A DNA stretch of 58,433 bases. Origin: a virus. Positions within the stretch are counted from its first letter, which is position 1; each line of letters starts with the position of its first letter. The translations under genes and the position numbers were made by a program. The notes under the pieces are model-generated. The model saw only the letters and a program-made list of their open reading frames with translations, was not told where the DNA came from and did no database searches. The DNA lies in the IMG/VR virus record IMGVR_UViG_3300025759_008281, positions 1-58,433 of that record; one strand, given 5' to 3'. This document shows positions 48,757 to 56,599 of the stretch, in pieces.

Positions 48757-50046
48757 ATGAGTGATTCAAAAGAAACAATGGAAAGTAAAGTAGAAACAGT
48801 AGACGTAAACCTTGATGAAATATTCAATGGAGCAGCAACTGCTGAAGGTGTTACTTTACCAGAAGAAACAACAACTCCTAAAGGTAACATATTTAACAAA
48901 CCAACTGAAACCTTTGATGATTCTTTTACAAAATCAGAAGAGTCAAAAGAAGAAGAAGAAGAAATTACTCCTGAAGCAGAAACAGAAGTAAAAACTACTT
49001 CTGAAACAAAAGAAGAAACAAAAGAAACTGCTAATGAAGTATTTGAAGATTTAGCAATTGATGAAGATCAAGAAGTAGAAGATGAAAAGAAAGAAACTAG
49101 AGGTAGAAAAGCTATTACAGGAATGGCAGATGTCTTTAGTAAATTAATTAAAGATGATAAGATTGTTCCATTTGATGATGATAAGTCTTTAGAAGACTAC
49201 ACAGCTAAAGATTGGACAGAACTTATTGAAGCTAACCTTGAAGAGAAAGCTAGACAAATAAGAAGTGAAACTCCAAAACAATTCTTTGAGAGTTTACCAG
49301 AAGAACTTCAAATTGCAGCAAGATATGTAGCAGAAGGTGGACAAGACATGAAAGGATTGTTTGCAACTTTAGCAGCTACTGAAGAGGTTAGAACTTTAGA
49401 TGTTTCAAATGAAAGGGATCAAGAAAGAATTATTGTTGATTACCTTACAGCAACGGGGTATGGTACATCTGAAGAAATAGCAGAAGAAATTGAAATTTGG
49501 AAAGACTTAGGAAAGCTTGAACAACAAGCATCTAAGTTTAAACCTAAATTAGATAAGATGCAAGAGAAAGTTGTAGCTCAGAAACTTGAACAACAAGAGA
49601 TGAAGAGAAAGCAACAAGAGCAAGCATCTAAGCAATACATGGAAAATGTGTATAACACATTGAAAGAAGGTTCTTTGAATGAGATTAAAGTAGACAGGAA
49701 AGTACAATCAATGTTATATAACGGATTAGTACAACCTAACTATCCATCAGTAAGTGGTAAGAATACTAATTTACTAGGACATCTACTTGAGAAGTATCAA
49801 TTTGTAGAACCTAACTATCCTTTAATTGCAGAGGCATTGTGGTTATTAGCAGATCCTAAAGGATACAAGTCTAAGATCATGGATAAAGGTGCTCAAGCAT
49901 CTGTTGAGAAAACAGTAAGGAAGTTAAAGACAGAACAGGTTAACAGTGGAGGAAGCTCTTTAGGAGTTGAACAAAAAGAGAAAGATGTTCAAAAATCTAA
50001 CAAGAGAAAGATTCCAAGAGGTAACAATATATTTAAGAGATTTTAA
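48757..50046 (+). CDS. Capsid scaffold/assembly protein
   Basis: 429 residues. Acidic, low-complexity N-terminal ~110 residues (Glu/Thr/Lys repeats such as KSEESKEEEEEITPEAETEV), then helical and coiled-coil regions (LEQQEMKRKQQEQASKQYME about residues 280-300) and a basic C-terminus (KRKIPRGNNIFKRF). Composition and place between portal and major capsid protein are those of a scaffold. Leader TTAAAACCAACAAAAAA precedes the ATG. Confidence 0.75.
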   Translation: MSDSKETMESKVETVDVNLDEIFNGAATAEGVTLPEETTTPKGNIFNKPTETFDDSFTKSEESKEEEEEITPEAETEVKTTSETKEETKETANEVFEDLAIDEDQEVEDEKKETRGRKAITGMADVFSKLIKDDKIVPFDDDKSLEDYTAKDWTELIEANLEEKARQIRSETPKQFFESLPEELQIAARYVAEGGQDMKGLFATLAATEEVRTLDVSNERDQERIIVDYLTATGYGTSEEIAEEIEIWKDLGKLEQQASKFKPKLDKMQEKVVAQKLEQQEMKRKQQEQASKQYMENVYNTLKEGSLNEIKVDRKVQSMLYNGLVQPNYPSVSGKNTNLLGHLLEKYQFVEPNYPLIAEALWLLADPKGYKSKIMDKGAQASVEKTVRKLKTEQVNSGGSSLGVEQKEKDVQKSNKRKIPRGNNIFKRF

Positions 50047-50104
50047 AGAGGTTTATTATAAACAGAAAACAATTATTAATTATTAACAATCAAAACAATC
50101 AAAC

Positions 50105-51721
50105 ATGGCAACTCCAGTATTAAACAATGGAATTTTCCTAAGAGATACAAGCTACAAAGCTAGTTCTCACGTTGATTCTTATCACTTGACACAGATGTTA
50201 GGATCATCTGAGCCAATGGATATGGGACCAGTAGACTTATGGGCAATGACTCAGAAGGTTGAAATGCCTTTATATCAAATGGCTTCATTTGGTGGTAAGA
50301 ACACAATTTTAGTAGACAATGCAAGAGGTGAATACAAATGGCAAACACCAATTGCTGAAGATCTACCTTTTAGTGTAGCACCTTTAACAGCTGAACCTTC
50401 AGTAGGTGCTGATGGTACAACTTTCCAAATCAAACTTTCTAAGAGAGCTTTTGGACATGGTGATATCATTACTTATGACAAGTACAATGGTCTTGAACTT
50501 TACATCACTGCTGATGATATTATTCCAGCTGGTGACGGGTTTATCTACACTGTACAATTAGTGAACAATGATAACGGGGCTGAATTAGACGTTGCAAAAT
50601 ATCTAGCTTCTGGAACTAAGTACTTTAGAAAAGGTTCTGCAAGAGGTGAATATGGAGAGAGATTCTCTGATATTGAAACTGGTTCTGGATTCAGAGAATT
50701 CTACAACTATGTAGGAGGAGCTGAAGCTCACGTACACTATTCAATTTCTTCTAGAGCTGATTTAATGATCAAAGGTGGAATGAATTCAGATGGTACTGTT
50801 CCTGTAACAGAGATCTGGAGAAACTTTGATCAAGATGCTGATCCTTCTGTTTCTTCTATTGAAGAATTAGTAGCTAGCATGGGTAAATCAGGTGCTAGAG
50901 ATGCATTTGAAAGTGGAAGATTATCTAGAACTTTCATTACTAACATGGAAGCAGCTCACTTAAGCAAGATTGCAAATGATATTGAGACTTACTTAATGTG
51001 GGGTAAAGGTGGTAGAATCAAACAAGACGGACCAGATGATATTAGATTATCTGTTGGTTTATGGTCTCAGTTAGATAACTCATTCAAAAGAATTTATAAC
51101 AAATCTCAATTTACATTGGATATGTTTAAATCTGAGTTATACAACTTCTACCAAGGTAAAGTTGAATTTAAAGGGCCAGATCCACAAAGACAACTTGTTG
51201 TTCAAACAGGTATTGGTGGTATGCAGTTAATCAACAAAGCAATTGCTAACGAGGTATTTGGTGCTGGATTAGTTCAAAATGCTTCTGACATTGGTGCTGT
51301 AACTGGTAAAGGAATGGATCTTGATTTTGGATTTGCTTATACAAGCTTTACAATTCCTTTCTTAGCTAACGTTAAGTTTGTACTTAACCCAGCATTTGAC
51401 AACTTACATACAAATGATATTGAGAATCCATTAATTGATGGAAGACCATTAAGCTCTTATAGCTTCATTATCTTTGATGTAACTGAAGAAGGAAATGATA
51501 ACATTCACTTATTGAAGTTATCTTGGGATAATCAACTTAAGTGGTTCTACCAAAATGGTACTATGGACTACATGGGAAGATCTCAAGGATTTGCTTCAAC
51601 TGGACAGTTTAATGGTTACAGAGTTTATATGACTCAAACTATGCCAGCTGTATGGGTGAAAGATCCAACTAAAGTTTTAAAAATTGTAATGAGAAACCCA
51701 GTTACTGGAGGATCATTCTAA
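50105..51721 (+). CDS. Major capsid protein (HK97-type, inferred)
   Basis: 538 residues, position portal-scaffold-MCP. Mixed alpha/beta, moderate acidity, high Gly/Asn/Phe, with features of the spine helix region (FESGRLSRTFITNMEAAHLS, residues about 277-296) and a strong terminator after the stop. The size fits crAss-like capsid proteins (about 490-550). Direct fold recognition from sequence was not possible, so context carries the call. Confidence 0.8.
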   Translation: MATPVLNNGIFLRDTSYKASSHVDSYHLTQMLGSSEPMDMGPVDLWAMTQKVEMPLYQMASFGGKNTILVDNARGEYKWQTPIAEDLPFSVAPLTAEPSVGADGTTFQIKLSKRAFGHGDIITYDKYNGLELYITADDIIPAGDGFIYTVQLVNNDNGAELDVAKYLASGTKYFRKGSARGEYGERFSDIETGSGFREFYNYVGGAEAHVHYSISSRADLMIKGGMNSDGTVPVTEIWRNFDQDADPSVSSIEELVASMGKSGARDAFESGRLSRTFITNMEAAHLSKIANDIETYLMWGKGGRIKQDGPDDIRLSVGLWSQLDNSFKRIYNKSQFTLDMFKSELYNFYQGKVEFKGPDPQRQLVVQTGIGGMQLINKAIANEVFGAGLVQNASDIGAVTGKGMDLDFGFAYTSFTIPFLANVKFVLNPAFDNLHTNDIENPLIDGRPLSSYSFIIFDVTEEGNDNIHLLKLSWDNQLKWFYQNGTMDYMGRSQGFASTGQFNGYRVYMTQTMPAVWVKDPTKVLKIVMRNPVTGGSF

Positions 51722-51744
51722 AGTTAAACATTAACCTAAAAAAG

Positions 51745-51774
51745 GGAGGGATTAATCTCCCTCCTTTTTTTTTT
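51745..51774 (+). terminator. Rho-independent terminator after major capsid gene
   Basis: GGAGGGA/TCCCTCC, 7-bp perfect stem, 6-nt loop, followed by ten T. It ends the most abundant late transcript. Confidence 0.92.
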
Positions 51775-51791
51775 ATATATAAATAGAAATC

Positions 51792-52598
51792 ATGGGAAGA
51801 AAAATTAGTTTATCAAACAGACAGGTTGCAGCTCCTGGTGAACAGGCAAGTAGAGCAACAGTAAATCAGGTTAATTTAGCTATTCAAGGTAAGTTAGCAT
51901 TGCCTGCTTATTTAGATGCATTTGAAGCAATTAAAGCAGGTGCAGAACCTGGAGACTTATTTCTTAAGTTAAGAAAATTAAATGGTGAAATACTTAGCAC
52001 AGGAGTTATTATTCCTATAAGTAAAGGTATATTTGAAATTTTTGAGGCAAGAGAAGGTATTGAAAGACTTAAGGATTTAAGATCTTCAATTGAAGTAAAC
52101 ATCAATGAATCTGAAGAGTCTATTAGTAAGATTAAGACTGAAGTAAAAGATAATGATGAGAAATTAAATGTCTTAAGGGAGGAGTCAAATGAGGCTGCAA
52201 CCAAAGTTAAAGACCTTCAAGTTCTAGTTAAAAAGTTAGAAGATAGTCTTGCTGAAGCTAAAAAGGCAGGTGATAAAAAAGCTGCAGAGGATTTTGAAAA
52301 AGACATTAAAGAAAACAGAAATAAGATTGCTATTATTTGGCAGACGTATAGAAAGGATGATAAAAGTATCTCTGAGATAAAATCTGATATACAAAAGTTA
52401 GATATAGATGGAAAAAAGATTCAGGAAATACTTGACAAGCTTCAAGAGTCTTTATCTAATTCTGAGACAAGTATTAAAGACCTTACTGAAAAAGCTGATA
52501 AATTAGAAGCAGAATTATCAAAAACAGGAAGTCCTGTTGCAGATGATATGTTTAGATTGGCTACTGATGAAGGGTATCCTGCTGGACCTCCTGCATAA
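51792..52598 (+). CDS. Coiled-coil virion protein
   Basis: 268 residues. After a ~70-residue N-terminal domain the chain is almost continuously helical with heptad-like Leu/Ile (VKDLQVLVKKLEDSLAEAKK, IQEILDKLQESLSNSETSIK) to about residue 245. It may be a head decoration or connector-associated rod. Begins 70 nt after the capsid gene, beyond the terminator. Confidence 0.6.
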   Translation: MGRKISLSNRQVAAPGEQASRATVNQVNLAIQGKLALPAYLDAFEAIKAGAEPGDLFLKLRKLNGEILSTGVIIPISKGIFEIFEAREGIERLKDLRSSIEVNINESEESISKIKTEVKDNDEKLNVLREESNEAATKVKDLQVLVKKLEDSLAEAKKAGDKKAAEDFEKDIKENRNKIAIIWQTYRKDDKSISEIKSDIQKLDIDGKKIQEILDKLQESLSNSETSIKDLTEKADKLEAELSKTGSPVADDMFRLATDEGYPAGPPA

Positions 52599-52610
52599 GA
52601 CTCAAAAACC

Positions 52611-52638
52611 TTAGTAAGCTAGGCAACTAGCTTGCTAA
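52611..52638 (+). other. 12-bp stem-loop with GCAA tetraloop
   Basis: TTAGTAAGCTAG pairs with CTAGCTTGCTAA (one G-U) around GCAA, a GNRA loop on the plus strand. No T-run follows, so it is more likely an RNA processing or stability element between two structural genes than a terminator. Confidence 0.6.
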
Positions 52639-52671
52639 AGAAATATTAATAAATAATTATACATAAATATG

Positions 52672-52679
52672 TATATTTG
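52672..52679 (+). promoter_or_regulatory. Possible -7 box TATATTTG
   Basis: TAnnTTTG match 38 nt before the ATG at 52717, after the GCAA stem-loop; no partner box at normal spacing. Confidence 0.28.
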
Positions 52680-52716
52680 AGTCAATTAATTATTAATTAT
52701 TTAAAACCAAACAAAA

Positions 52717-53733
52717 ATGGAAGATTACACAATTGTAGAAAAGTATCAGCAAAGAAAAGCAAAGACTATTGCTGTTAAACCATTTTTTAATCCTAACAAA
52801 CAAAACATGGGATTAGAAAACTATGGTATGGCTCTTTATGATGGAGTATGGCATGAAGAGAACTTAGCTTGTTTAGAAATGAACGGAGTTAAAAGATATG
52901 TTACAGGTCTAAATGAATTTGCACCTGAAGTAAAAAAATTATCTCCAGGAGAAAAAGAGATTAAAATAAAAGAGATTAGAAAGGTTGTTTCTGAATTAGA
53001 AAAAGATTTAGCAGCTAATGTTGTTGATCCAGAAGACAAAGACTTTTGGAATAAACTTACTTTGTTAAAACCTGATAATGATGCTTTTTGGTCTAAGATT
53101 TCTATTAGATGTGGTAATGATCCAGTATTTTTAGATCCTGCAACAGATCCTTATGATTTGATTAAGTTGTATGCAATTAAGGCTGGTGGATTTTCTATAG
53201 TTGCAAAATCTTTAAAAGATGCAAAAAAACAGAACCCAATTCCTAAGTTTTATTTAGATTCAGAAGAAGAATCAATTGCTACAAGAACAGAATATACTAA
53301 GCTTAGAAATAAAGCATTGGTTGCTTTAGAAGATATGTATAACAAGAATACAAGCAAGCTTTTATATGTTGCTAAAATTGTAGATTATGATAGCACACAA
53401 TATACTAAGTCTACTCCTACTGATGTTTTATATGAAAACATGGATATGTTTATTAATGGGGATGGGACAGAGACTAGTAAGAAGTTATCTGCAGAGAAAT
53501 TTATTCAAGCATCTAAGCTTACAATGAAAGACCTTAAAGTTACGGCAATTGTTAAAGATTGTATGTACTATAAGTTTATTACTAAAAAAGGTAGTGGATG
53601 GATTGAAACTTTAGATAGCAATGTTAAGTTAGGTAAGATTCCAGAAGAGGTGTCTGCTTTCTTAAAGAACCCTGATAATGAAGAAGTATTAAATAATTTA
53701 CAAGCTAAATTAGAGCCATACTGGAATTCTTAA
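52717..53733 (+). CDS. Unknown virion/head protein
   Basis: 338 residues, mixed composition with a helical middle (PGEKEIKIKEIRKVVSELEK). Not recognised. The TTAAAACCAA leader is present. The place between capsid and connector genes suggests a head-associated structural protein. Confidence 0.55.
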   Translation: MEDYTIVEKYQQRKAKTIAVKPFFNPNKQNMGLENYGMALYDGVWHEENLACLEMNGVKRYVTGLNEFAPEVKKLSPGEKEIKIKEIRKVVSELEKDLAANVVDPEDKDFWNKLTLLKPDNDAFWSKISIRCGNDPVFLDPATDPYDLIKLYAIKAGGFSIVAKSLKDAKKQNPIPKFYLDSEEESIATRTEYTKLRNKALVALEDMYNKNTSKLLYVAKIVDYDSTQYTKSTPTDVLYENMDMFINGDGTETSKKLSAEKFIQASKLTMKDLKVTAIVKDCMYYKFITKKGSGWIETLDSNVKLGKIPEEVSAFLKNPDNEEVLNNLQAKLEPYWNS

Positions 53734-53744
53734 ATATATAAGTT

Positions 53745-54452
53745 ATGAATAATGCCGTTCTACAAATAAAGATTAAGCAAAGACTTAATAAGTTAGATAG
53801 TGAAGACTATGATAATATTCAAACATGGGAAATGATTGAAGCTTTTAATAAAGCTCAGTTAGAATGGTGTAGAAGAAACTTACATGGAGGGAATATGTAT
53901 AAAGAAGGTGATGAAGCATCTAAGAGAAGAATAGATGATTTACAAATACTTCTTACAGAGTTATTATTAACGGGAACAGTAGAAGATACTTTTTTTAGAG
54001 CAACTAACTTTCCTGTTAATGATTACTTAGAATTTAAAAGGGTTAGTGTAGAAGCAACAAGTGAGTGTTGTCCAGAACCAAGATCAATGACAGTTTATTT
54101 AGCTGAAGAAGCAAATGTGAATCTTATATTAAGAGATCCATTGAAAAGACCTGATTTTGACTGGGGTGAAACTTTCTGTACTTTGATTGATAATGAGGTA
54201 CGTATATATAAAGACACCTCTTTTAATATTGTTAATCCATTACTAACCTATTATAGAAGACCAGTTTACATTCAAATAAATGGTGTGTTAGATCCATATA
54301 CAGGTCTAATATCTACTGTTGATGTTGAGTGTGAATTTAAAGATGATATTGTAGAATTATTAATTGATGAAACTGCTTCTATACTTGCAGGAGATATTGA
54401 TAATTACACAGAGATGCAAAGAAATCAACAAGCTGCAGAAAGATCAAATTAA
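53745..54452 (+). CDS. Head-tail connector/stabilisation protein
   Basis: 235 residues. The helical N-terminus (IKIKQRLNKLDSEDYDNIQT, EMIEAFNKAQLEWCRRN) and later beta region with a CC pair (SECCPEP) resemble head-completion proteins of the P22 gp4/ring type in podoviruses: N-x-x-Q-x-x-x-R. It would sit below the portal. Family resemblance is moderate. Confidence 0.55.
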   Translation: MNNAVLQIKIKQRLNKLDSEDYDNIQTWEMIEAFNKAQLEWCRRNLHGGNMYKEGDEASKRRIDDLQILLTELLLTGTVEDTFFRATNFPVNDYLEFKRVSVEATSECCPEPRSMTVYLAEEANVNLILRDPLKRPDFDWGETFCTLIDNEVRIYKDTSFNIVNPLLTYYRRPVYIQINGVLDPYTGLISTVDVECEFKDDIVELLIDETASILAGDIDNYTEMQRNQQAAERSN

Positions 54453-54473
54453 TGTTTGCAGTTTATAAAAAAC

Positions 54474-54484
54474 TTTGTATATTA
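54474..54484 (+). promoter_or_regulatory. Candidate late promoter motif TTTGTATATTA
   Basis: Exact 11-mer followed by TAGTATAC, 55 nt before the ATG at 54539, in an otherwise AT-rich 86-nt gap. Confidence 0.5.
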
Positions 54485-54538
54485 TAGTATACTTACACGG
54501 GGTAGGTATATATTTATTTATATTTTAAAATTTGAAAA

Positions 54539-55723
54539 ATGAGTTATTTTAATCATGCATTTTGTAAATCATTTGCTCCAATTGCTTTAGAAGCAGTGCC
54601 AGGAGAAAAAACAATTGATTTACTTCAACAAGAAATTGCAGTAGTGACTGAGGACTGGTTGACTGTAGATGGTACGGCAGCTGTCCCTCAAAAATTTTAC
54701 ATTGCACAAGGTGCTTACACAGATCAAGATAAGATTGGAAACAATCCTGGTCATGGTGGATACACAGAAAGTATTAAATCAAAAATGATTAATGCTAAGT
54801 ACATTACTAAATTATATTCAACTGAAGTAAAAGCTGGAGCAAATGCTACTGCATCTTTAGAAGTTGGATCTGATTGTGTACCATGTGGTGAAGTTTTATT
54901 AGTAAGACTTGATGTTAAAGGTTCTCCTGCATTAAGATTTTTAAACCATAATGCTTATGCAACTGCAGATTCTAGTAATATCTGTTGCACAGCAGATGGA
55001 CAAGAGTATATTGATCCTGCATCAGCTTTAGTTGAGGCAATCAAAGAAGTTACTGCTGATCCAATTGTTGCTCCATTTGTACAAGTAGCTGAAATTGAAG
55101 TTTCATATGAAGCAGCTGGTGTTCCGACAACAGATGTTTTTGCTTCTGTAGCTGCATTTGAAGCTGGATATACTGCATCAACAGATCCTGTAGGTGATAA
55201 AGTAGTTGCAAAAGTTACTTTAGAAGGGGCTTATGTTGATACTAGATTTGGTGATTGTTCTTTTGATACTAGAGATCATTATGAAAAAGAACCTGTATCA
55301 TTAATTCTTTCTGCAATTGATGAAACTGGAGATCCTTGTTCTGATTGTGGTGTTTCTGCAGCTACTCCTGGAGAGATGCAACAAACAAGTGGTGAGACTG
55401 TAGCAAGAAAGATTATTTTATCTGAAAGATACAGACAATCTCCTTACAACCAAGGTAATGCTGATTCTGCAAGAATTAGAGAGATTGAAGGTTCTGATGC
55501 TGTTATAGCTGGTGTTGATAGAGATGCTTTATACAAAGTGTTTGTTATTGAGCACGTAGTTCCAAGATTTAACAACCCATCTGGAGTTTTTGACAATGAC
55601 AGATATTTATATGAAATTTTTGTTAAGTCTTCAGATGTTGTATTGATAGCTGACTTAGATACTATATTTGCAAACATTGAAACTGTTTCTGGAGTTCCTT
55701 TCCAAGCAAACATTGATGCTTAA
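54539..55723 (+). CDS. Cys-containing structural protein, probably abundant
   Basis: 394 residues, beta-rich, Ala/Thr/Val-heavy, with paired cysteines (DCVPCGEVLL, NICCTADG, CSDCGVS). A promoter motif before it and a strong terminator after it mark it as a separately, strongly transcribed gene, as expected for a major tail or ring protein. Not recognised by sequence. Confidence 0.6.
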   Translation: MSYFNHAFCKSFAPIALEAVPGEKTIDLLQQEIAVVTEDWLTVDGTAAVPQKFYIAQGAYTDQDKIGNNPGHGGYTESIKSKMINAKYITKLYSTEVKAGANATASLEVGSDCVPCGEVLLVRLDVKGSPALRFLNHNAYATADSSNICCTADGQEYIDPASALVEAIKEVTADPIVAPFVQVAEIEVSYEAAGVPTTDVFASVAAFEAGYTASTDPVGDKVVAKVTLEGAYVDTRFGDCSFDTRDHYEKEPVSLILSAIDETGDPCSDCGVSAATPGEMQQTSGETVARKIILSERYRQSPYNQGNADSARIREIEGSDAVIAGVDRDALYKVFVIEHVVPRFNNPSGVFDNDRYLYEIFVKSSDVVLIADLDTIFANIETVSGVPFQANIDA

Positions 55724-55748
55724 TAGTAATAACAACTAATTAATTAAA

Positions 55749-55777
55749 GGCAGGTATTGATTACCTGCCTTTTTTTT
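55749..55777 (+). terminator. Rho-independent terminator
   Basis: GGCAGGTA/TACCTGCC, 8-bp perfect stem, 5-nt loop, followed by a run of T. Ends the transcript of the 394-residue structural gene. Confidence 0.92.
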
Positions 55778-55788
55778 ATTCTATTATT

Positions 55789-55799
55789 TTTGTATATTA
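55789..55799 (+). promoter_or_regulatory. Candidate late promoter motif TTTGTATATTA
   Basis: Exact copy directly after the terminator T-run and 37 nt before the ATG at 55836; the terminator-promoter arrangement supports a promoter role. Confidence 0.55.
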
Positions 55800-55835
55800 T
55801 ATGTGTAGTACTATATTTATTTAAAATTTATTTTA

Positions 55836-56387
55836 ATGGCCAATAAGCATATATTAAGTCTGGAAGTTCCTAGTGTATCCAATTGTGGGATTCTTTCAGT
55901 AAAAGATACCAGTCAATACACAGATGACTTAGGAGTTGATTGTGAAGAACTTTTAATAACACCTCCAGGATTTAATAGCCCTGCTTTAATTAAAGTAAAG
56001 CATGGATTTGATTTGAATATAAATGGTTGCTCTCTTGGCATCCAAAGCACTGATTGTGGTAGCACAAGAAGTGTACTTCCTGATGGTGTTTATATTATCA
56101 GGTATAGTGTTTCTCCAAATGACAAGGCATATGTTGAGTATAATCATTTAAGGGTTTGCTCTATTATGGATAAATACTACAAAATACTATGTGATATAGA
56201 TATGAAGCCTTGTGCTCCATCAAGTGAAAGAGCAGATTTACTAGCTGAGCTTGCATATATTAGGACACTAATTGATGCAGCAGTTGCTAAAGTTGAATAC
56301 TGCACAAGTGCTAATGAGGGTATGGAACTTTATAACTATGCAATGAAGAGATTAAATAAGATAGATTGTTCAGCAATCTGTTGTTAA
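55836..56387 (+). CDS. Cys-rich virion protein
   Basis: 183 residues. Beta-rich N-terminal ~110 residues (VPSVSNCGILSVKDTSQYTD, LNINGCSLGIQSTDCG), then a helix and the end DCSAICC. Nine or more cysteines. Not recognised; likely a tail component together with its neighbours. Confidence 0.55.
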   Translation: MANKHILSLEVPSVSNCGILSVKDTSQYTDDLGVDCEELLITPPGFNSPALIKVKHGFDLNINGCSLGIQSTDCGSTRSVLPDGVYIIRYSVSPNDKAYVEYNHLRVCSIMDKYYKILCDIDMKPCAPSSERADLLAELAYIRTLIDAAVAKVEYCTSANEGMELYNYAMKRLNKIDCSAICC

Positions 56388-56412
56388 CAGTTAAATATTA
56401 AAACCAACTAAT

Positions 56413-56598
56413 ATGAGTAATTGTGGATATTGTAATAAAGGATTTTCTTGTGGGTGTCAAAAGACTAAAGCTAAAGATGGAACAGTTGTACATAAGACAT
56501 GTAAACAAGCTTATGAAGCATCTGGTTTTCAAAAAGCCTCAACATCATCTGATCCACTGACCAAAAAAATTAATGAAGCAAAAAATAATTTAAAGTAG
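56413..56598 (+). CDS. Small Cys-rich protein
   Basis: 61 residues. CGYCNKGFSCGC (about 3-14) and a later Cys give a probable zinc knuckle. Preceded by TTAAAACCAACTAAT. Not recognised. Confidence 0.55.
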   Translation: MSNCGYCNKGFSCGCQKTKAKDGTVVHKTCKQAYEASGFQKASTSSDPLTKKINEAKNNLK

Positions 56599-56599
56599 G

